Below are positions 61,614 through 64,000 of a stretch of 64,000 bases of DNA, piece after piece (the stretch's first letter is position 1; each line of letters opens with the position of its first letter). The notes beneath the pieces are model-generated. The model saw nothing but the letters and a program-made list of their open reading frames with translations. It was not told the DNA's origin and made no database searches. Source of the DNA: Ancylobacter sp. IITR112 (GTDB taxonomy: Bacteria > Pseudomonadota > Alphaproteobacteria > Rhizobiales > Xanthobacteraceae); the NCBI RefSeq assembly GCF_041415945.1, contig NZ_JBGCUS010000001.1, positions 2,356,001-2,420,000 of the forward strand, given 5' to 3'. Position numbers and translations under genes: made by a program.

Positions 61614-62390
61614 TCACGCCGCCAGTACGGAGGAAACGAGCAACTGCGTGTAGGGCTCGCGCGGGTCGTCCAGCACCTGGTCAGTGATCCCCGTCTCGAT
61701 CACCCGCCCGTGCCGCATCACCACCATGCGGTGGGACAGCAGCCGGGCGACGGCGAGGTCGTGGGTGACGATGACCACCGCCAGCCCCAGCTCCGCCACG
61801 AGCTGGCGGATCAGGTCGAGCAGGCGCGCCTGCACCGACACGTCGAGCCCGCCGGTGGGCTCGTCCATGAACACGAGGCGCGGGCGGGTGACGAGATTGC
61901 GGGCGATCTGCAGCCGCTGGCGCATGCCGCCGGAAAAGGCGCGCGGGTCGTCGTCCACCCGGTCGGCGGCGATCTCGACCTTGGCCAGCCAGTCGATGGC
62001 CTCGTCGCGGATATGGCCATAGTGGCGCCAGCCGACCGCCATCAGCCGCTCGCCGACATTGCCGCCGGCCGAGACCGCCATGCGCAGCCCATCCGCCGGG
62101 TTCTGCCGCACGAAGCCCCAGTCGGTGCGCATCAGCAGCCGCTTCTCGGCCGCGCCGAGGCTGGCGAGGTCGGCAAGCCGCCCGTCGCGCAGCCGGTAGG
62201 AAACGCGCCCGGCGCTGGCGTCGAGTTCGGTGGAGAGCAGGCCGAGCAGGGTCGACTTGCCGGAGCCGGATTCCCCGACCACGGCGAGCACCTCGCCGGG
62301 ATACACCTCCAGCGACACGTCGCGGCAGCCGATACGGGCGCCGTAATTCTTCGACAGACCCTCGGCGATGAGAAGGGGTTGTTCAATCAT
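61614..62390 (-). CDS. phnK: C-P lyase ABC-type ATPase PhnK
   Basis: 258 residues. LLIAEGLSKNYGARIGCRDVSLEVYPGEVLAVVGESGSGKSTLLGLLS carries Walker A, AFSGGMRQRLQIARNLV the ABC signature and LVFMDEPTGGLD Walker B. The YGARIGC-type loop and the region MRTDWGFVRQNP are typical of PhnK, which docks on the PhnGHIJ core. ATG 62390 has AGGAGAGG 6 bp upstream, and in-frame codons back to 62597 read through the phnJ 3' repeat and are not part of the gene. Confidence 0.95.
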   Translation of the reverse strand: MIEQPLLIAEGLSKNYGARIGCRDVSLEVYPGEVLAVVGESGSGKSTLLGLLSTELDASAGRVSYRLRDGRLADLASLGAAEKRLLMRTDWGFVRQNPADGLRMAVSAGGNVGERLMAVGWRHYGHIRDEAIDWLAKVEIAADRVDDDPRAFSGGMRQRLQIARNLVTRPRLVFMDEPTGGLDVSVQARLLDLIRQLVAELGLAVVIVTHDLAVARLLSHRMVVMRHGRVIETGITDQVLDDPREPYTQLLVSSVLAA

Positions 62391-62404
62391 GACGCGCCTC
62401 TCCT

Positions 62405-63412
62405 CTACTTCGTCTTCCCGGACGGCGCGGCACGCGCCGATCCGGGATCGCTTGCCGAAGGAAGCGCGCCGTTGTCGCGCGATCCCGGCTCTGCGCCGCT
62501 GCGCGGCTCCGGCCGGGATGACGGCATATCCGGCGCCGCCATCTCCCCCCGATGCCCCGCTTCCTGCCGCTCGTTGCAGTAATCCGTGTCGGAGCACACG
62601 AACATCCGCCCGCCGCGATCATCGAGGATCACCTCGTCGAGATAGACCCCGGTCGCCGCGCACAGCGCGCAGGGCTGGGCGAAGCGCTGAACCCGGAACG
62701 GGTGGTCCTCGAAATCGAGCGAGCGCACCCGGGTAAAGGGCGGAATGGCGTAGATGCGCTTCTCGCGCCCGGCACCGAACAATTGCAGCGCCGGGCAATC
62801 GTCCAGCTTCGGGTTGTCGAATTTCGGGATGGGGGACGGGTCCATCACATAGCGCCCCGCCACTTCCACGGGGTAGGCATAGGTGGTGGCGATATGGCCG
62901 TGGCGGGCAATGTCTTCATACAGCTTCACATGCATGAGGCCGTATTCCGCCAGCGCGTGCAGTTGCCGCGTCTCGGTCTCGCGCGGTTCCAGAAAGCGCA
63001 GCGGCTCGGGGATCGGCACCTGATAGACGAGAATCTGGCCCTCAGTGAGCGGCGTCTCAGGCACGCGGTGGCGGGTCTGAATGACCGTCGCCTCGCGGGC
63101 CGAGGTGGTGGTGGCGACGCCCGCCGTCTTCTCGAAGAAGCCGCGAATGGCCACCGCATTGGTGGTGTCGTCGGCGCCCTGGTCGATGACCTTCAGCACA
63201 TCCTCCGGCCCCAGAACGGCGGCGGTCACCTGCACGCCGCCCGTGCCCCAGCCATAGGGCATCGGCATTTCGCGCGCGGCGAACGGCACCTGATAGCCCG
63301 GCACGGCGATGGCTTTCAGGATCGCCCGGCGGATCATCCGCTTCGTCTGCTCGTCGAGATAGGCGAAATTATAGGTGATTTCGGGCATGGCCCCGGTCGC
63401 GTGGGCGTTCAT
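62405..63412 (-). CDS. phnJ: C-P lyase catalytic subunit PhnJ with a repeat-derived tail
   Basis: 335 residues, the radical-SAM enzyme that breaks the C-P bond to give methane-type products. The Fe-S/radical cysteines are Cys248, Cys251, Cys273 and Cys279 (CALC...VCSDTDYC) with the E. coli spacing. MPEITYNFAYLDEQTKRMIRRAILKAIAVPGYQVPFAAREMPMPYGWGTGG is the N-terminal block. The last 38 or so residues (PSSRPEPRSGAEPGSRDNGALP...) come from a family-A repeat and exceed the usual end of the family. ATG 63412 overlaps the phnI stop by ATGA. Confidence 0.95.
   Translation of the reverse strand: MNAHATGAMPEITYNFAYLDEQTKRMIRRAILKAIAVPGYQVPFAAREMPMPYGWGTGGVQVTAAVLGPEDVLKVIDQGADDTTNAVAIRGFFEKTAGVATTTSAREATVIQTRHRVPETPLTEGQILVYQVPIPEPLRFLEPRETETRQLHALAEYGLMHVKLYEDIARHGHIATTYAYPVEVAGRYVMDPSPIPKFDNPKLDDCPALQLFGAGREKRIYAIPPFTRVRSLDFEDHPFRVQRFAQPCALCAATGVYLDEVILDDRGGRMFVCSDTDYCNERQEAGHRGEMAAPDMPSSRPEPRSGAEPGSRDNGALPSASDPGSARAAPSGKTK
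62411..62523. repeat. Dispersed palindromic repeat, family A (copy 4), inside phnJ
   Basis: Starts CGTCTTCCCGGACG, ends GGCCGGGATGACG, with GATCCGGGATCG and GCGATCCCGGCTC inside. It lies in the 3' end of phnJ and encodes its last residues. Confidence 0.88.
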
Positions 63413-64000
63413 TCCGCCGCCTCCTTGATGCCGTCCGCCGGCCGCTCGGCTGCCTGTTCCGCGCGCATGCGGCGCACCAGGTCGAGTTCCGCCTGGAAGT
63501 CGACGTAATGCGGCAGCTTGAGGTGCTCGACGAAGCCAGTCGCCTGCACATTGTCGCAATGGGAGAGCACGAATTCCTCGTCCTGCGCCGGGGCGCCGGG
63601 CTCCTCGCCCAGTTCCTTCCAGCGCAGCGCCCGCTCCACCAGCGCCATGGACAGCGCCTTGCGCTCGCATTGCCCGAAGACGAGGCCATAGCCGCGGGTG
63701 AATTGCGGCGGCGTGGTCGCCGAGCCCTTGAACTGGTTCACGCTCTGGCATTCCGTCACCTGCACGGTGCCGAGCGAAAGCTCGAAGCCGAGTTCCGGCG
63801 CGTCGAAGATCACCTCGACATCGCCGAAGCGGATTTCGCCGACAAAGGGGTGCGAGCGGGCATAGCCGCGCTGGGTGGAATAGCCGAGCGCCAGCAGATA
63901 GCCCTCATCGCCGCGCGCCAGCGTCTGCAGCCGGGTGGAGCGGTCGACGGGATAGGAGACCGGGGCGCGGGTGATGTCGAAGGGCTCGACGCCCTCATCG
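63409..64000 (-). CDS. phnI: C-P lyase subunit PhnI, 3' part only
   Basis: The frame runs off the window end; about 196 C-terminal residues are visible. The block VEPFDITRAPVSYPVDRSTRLQTLARGDEGYLLALGYSTQRGYARSHPFVGEIRFGDVEV and VQVTECQSVNQFKGSATTPPQFTRGYGLVFGQCERKALSMALVERALR is typical of PhnI, which with PhnGHJ forms the C-P lyase core and catalyses N-glycosidic exchange of adenine for phosphonate. Its stop overlaps the phnJ start. phnG and phnH are expected upstream, outside the window. Confidence 0.95.
   Translation of the reverse strand, partial: DEGVEPFDITRAPVSYPVDRSTRLQTLARGDEGYLLALGYSTQRGYARSHPFVGEIRFGDVEVIFDAPELGFELSLGTVQVTECQSVNQFKGSATTPPQFTRGYGLVFGQCERKALSMALVERALRWKELGEEPGAPAQDEEFVLSHCDNVQATGFVEHLKLPHYVDFQAELDLVRRMRAEQAAERPADGIKEAAE

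Noticed and set aside
63413..63751. N-terminal extension of PhnJ to 63751
   Set aside because: It lies inside phnI in another frame; ATG 63412 gives the usual MPEITYNF-type start and overlaps the phnI stop.

Overview
The window is GC-rich alphaproteobacterial chromosome, almost fully coding, with strong G/C third-position bias. Several things point to the order Hyphomicrobiales (Rhizobiales): SciP with a GANTC site upstream, a CTC-type ribosomal protein L25, Omp25/31-type porins, the order uvrC-pgsA-moaD-moaE, and ilvE next to MarR and OmpR/EnvZ genes. Cytochrome b and c1 are separate genes, not the fused form of Bradyrhizobium. A Xanthobacteraceae member of the Ancylobacter/Starkeya kind is my best guess, and it is inference only. 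I saw no rRNA or tRNA genes, prophage, transposase or CRISPR array.

Layout. 1-8.5 kb: 3' end of a permease, a cupin, a secreted protein coupled to RNase T2, rlmJ, a cold-shock protein, a GST, two reverse-strand Omp25/31-like porins, a FolM-like pteridine reductase and an EamA exporter. 8.6-13.3 kb: uvrC, pgsA, moaD, moaE, then ilvE on the reverse strand. 13.5-20 kb: MarR, response regulator, sensor kinase, an AT-richer small membrane protein, then reverse-strand csaA, TetR, proC, ybjN and ubiK. 20-31 kb is forward housekeeping: lgt, a NDUFAF7-like methyltransferase, pgeF and an M24 protein joined by 4-bp start/stop overlaps, then a lipoprotein, prs, a secreted protein, rplY, pth, ychF, a GNAT and two MaoC-like proteins. 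31.4-34.2 kb: the cytochrome bc1 operon petA-petB-petC (reverse). 34.5-40 kb: trmL, a higBA toxin-antitoxin pair with a visible operator, a GreB-like protein, an ABC exporter, a VIT-family transporter and hemF.

40.1-41.0 kb is a cluster of palindromic repeats with a small GIY-YIG nuclease gene lying between two inverted arms of the same repeat. 41-43.8 kb (reverse): DUF1285, Nudix hydrolase, DUF6111, cca. 44-51.2 kb: a MoxR AAA ATPase, DUF58 protein, BatA/DUF4159 protein and a MIDAS-bearing membrane protein, a MoxR/VWA-type envelope module. 51.3-58.4 kb is more accessory: a DHFR-fold protein, two GNATs, a glutathionyl-hydroquinone reductase, a DUF2188 plus TIR-like/deoxyribosyltransferase-like pair, a secreted alpha/beta hydrolase, a PmtA-like methyltransferase and mnmA. 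58.7 kb: sciP. 59.0-64.0 kb: the C-P lyase operon, read phnI (cut by the window end)-phnJ-phnK-phnL-phnM-phnN.

At least two families of dispersed palindromic repeats occur between genes and have entered genes: one supplies the C-terminal tail of PhnJ, and a third related-looking element lies in frame in uvrC. The leading candidates for something undescribed are the GIY-YIG/palindrome element at 40.5-40.9 kb and the DUF2188/TIR-like pair at 54.3-55.2 kb.
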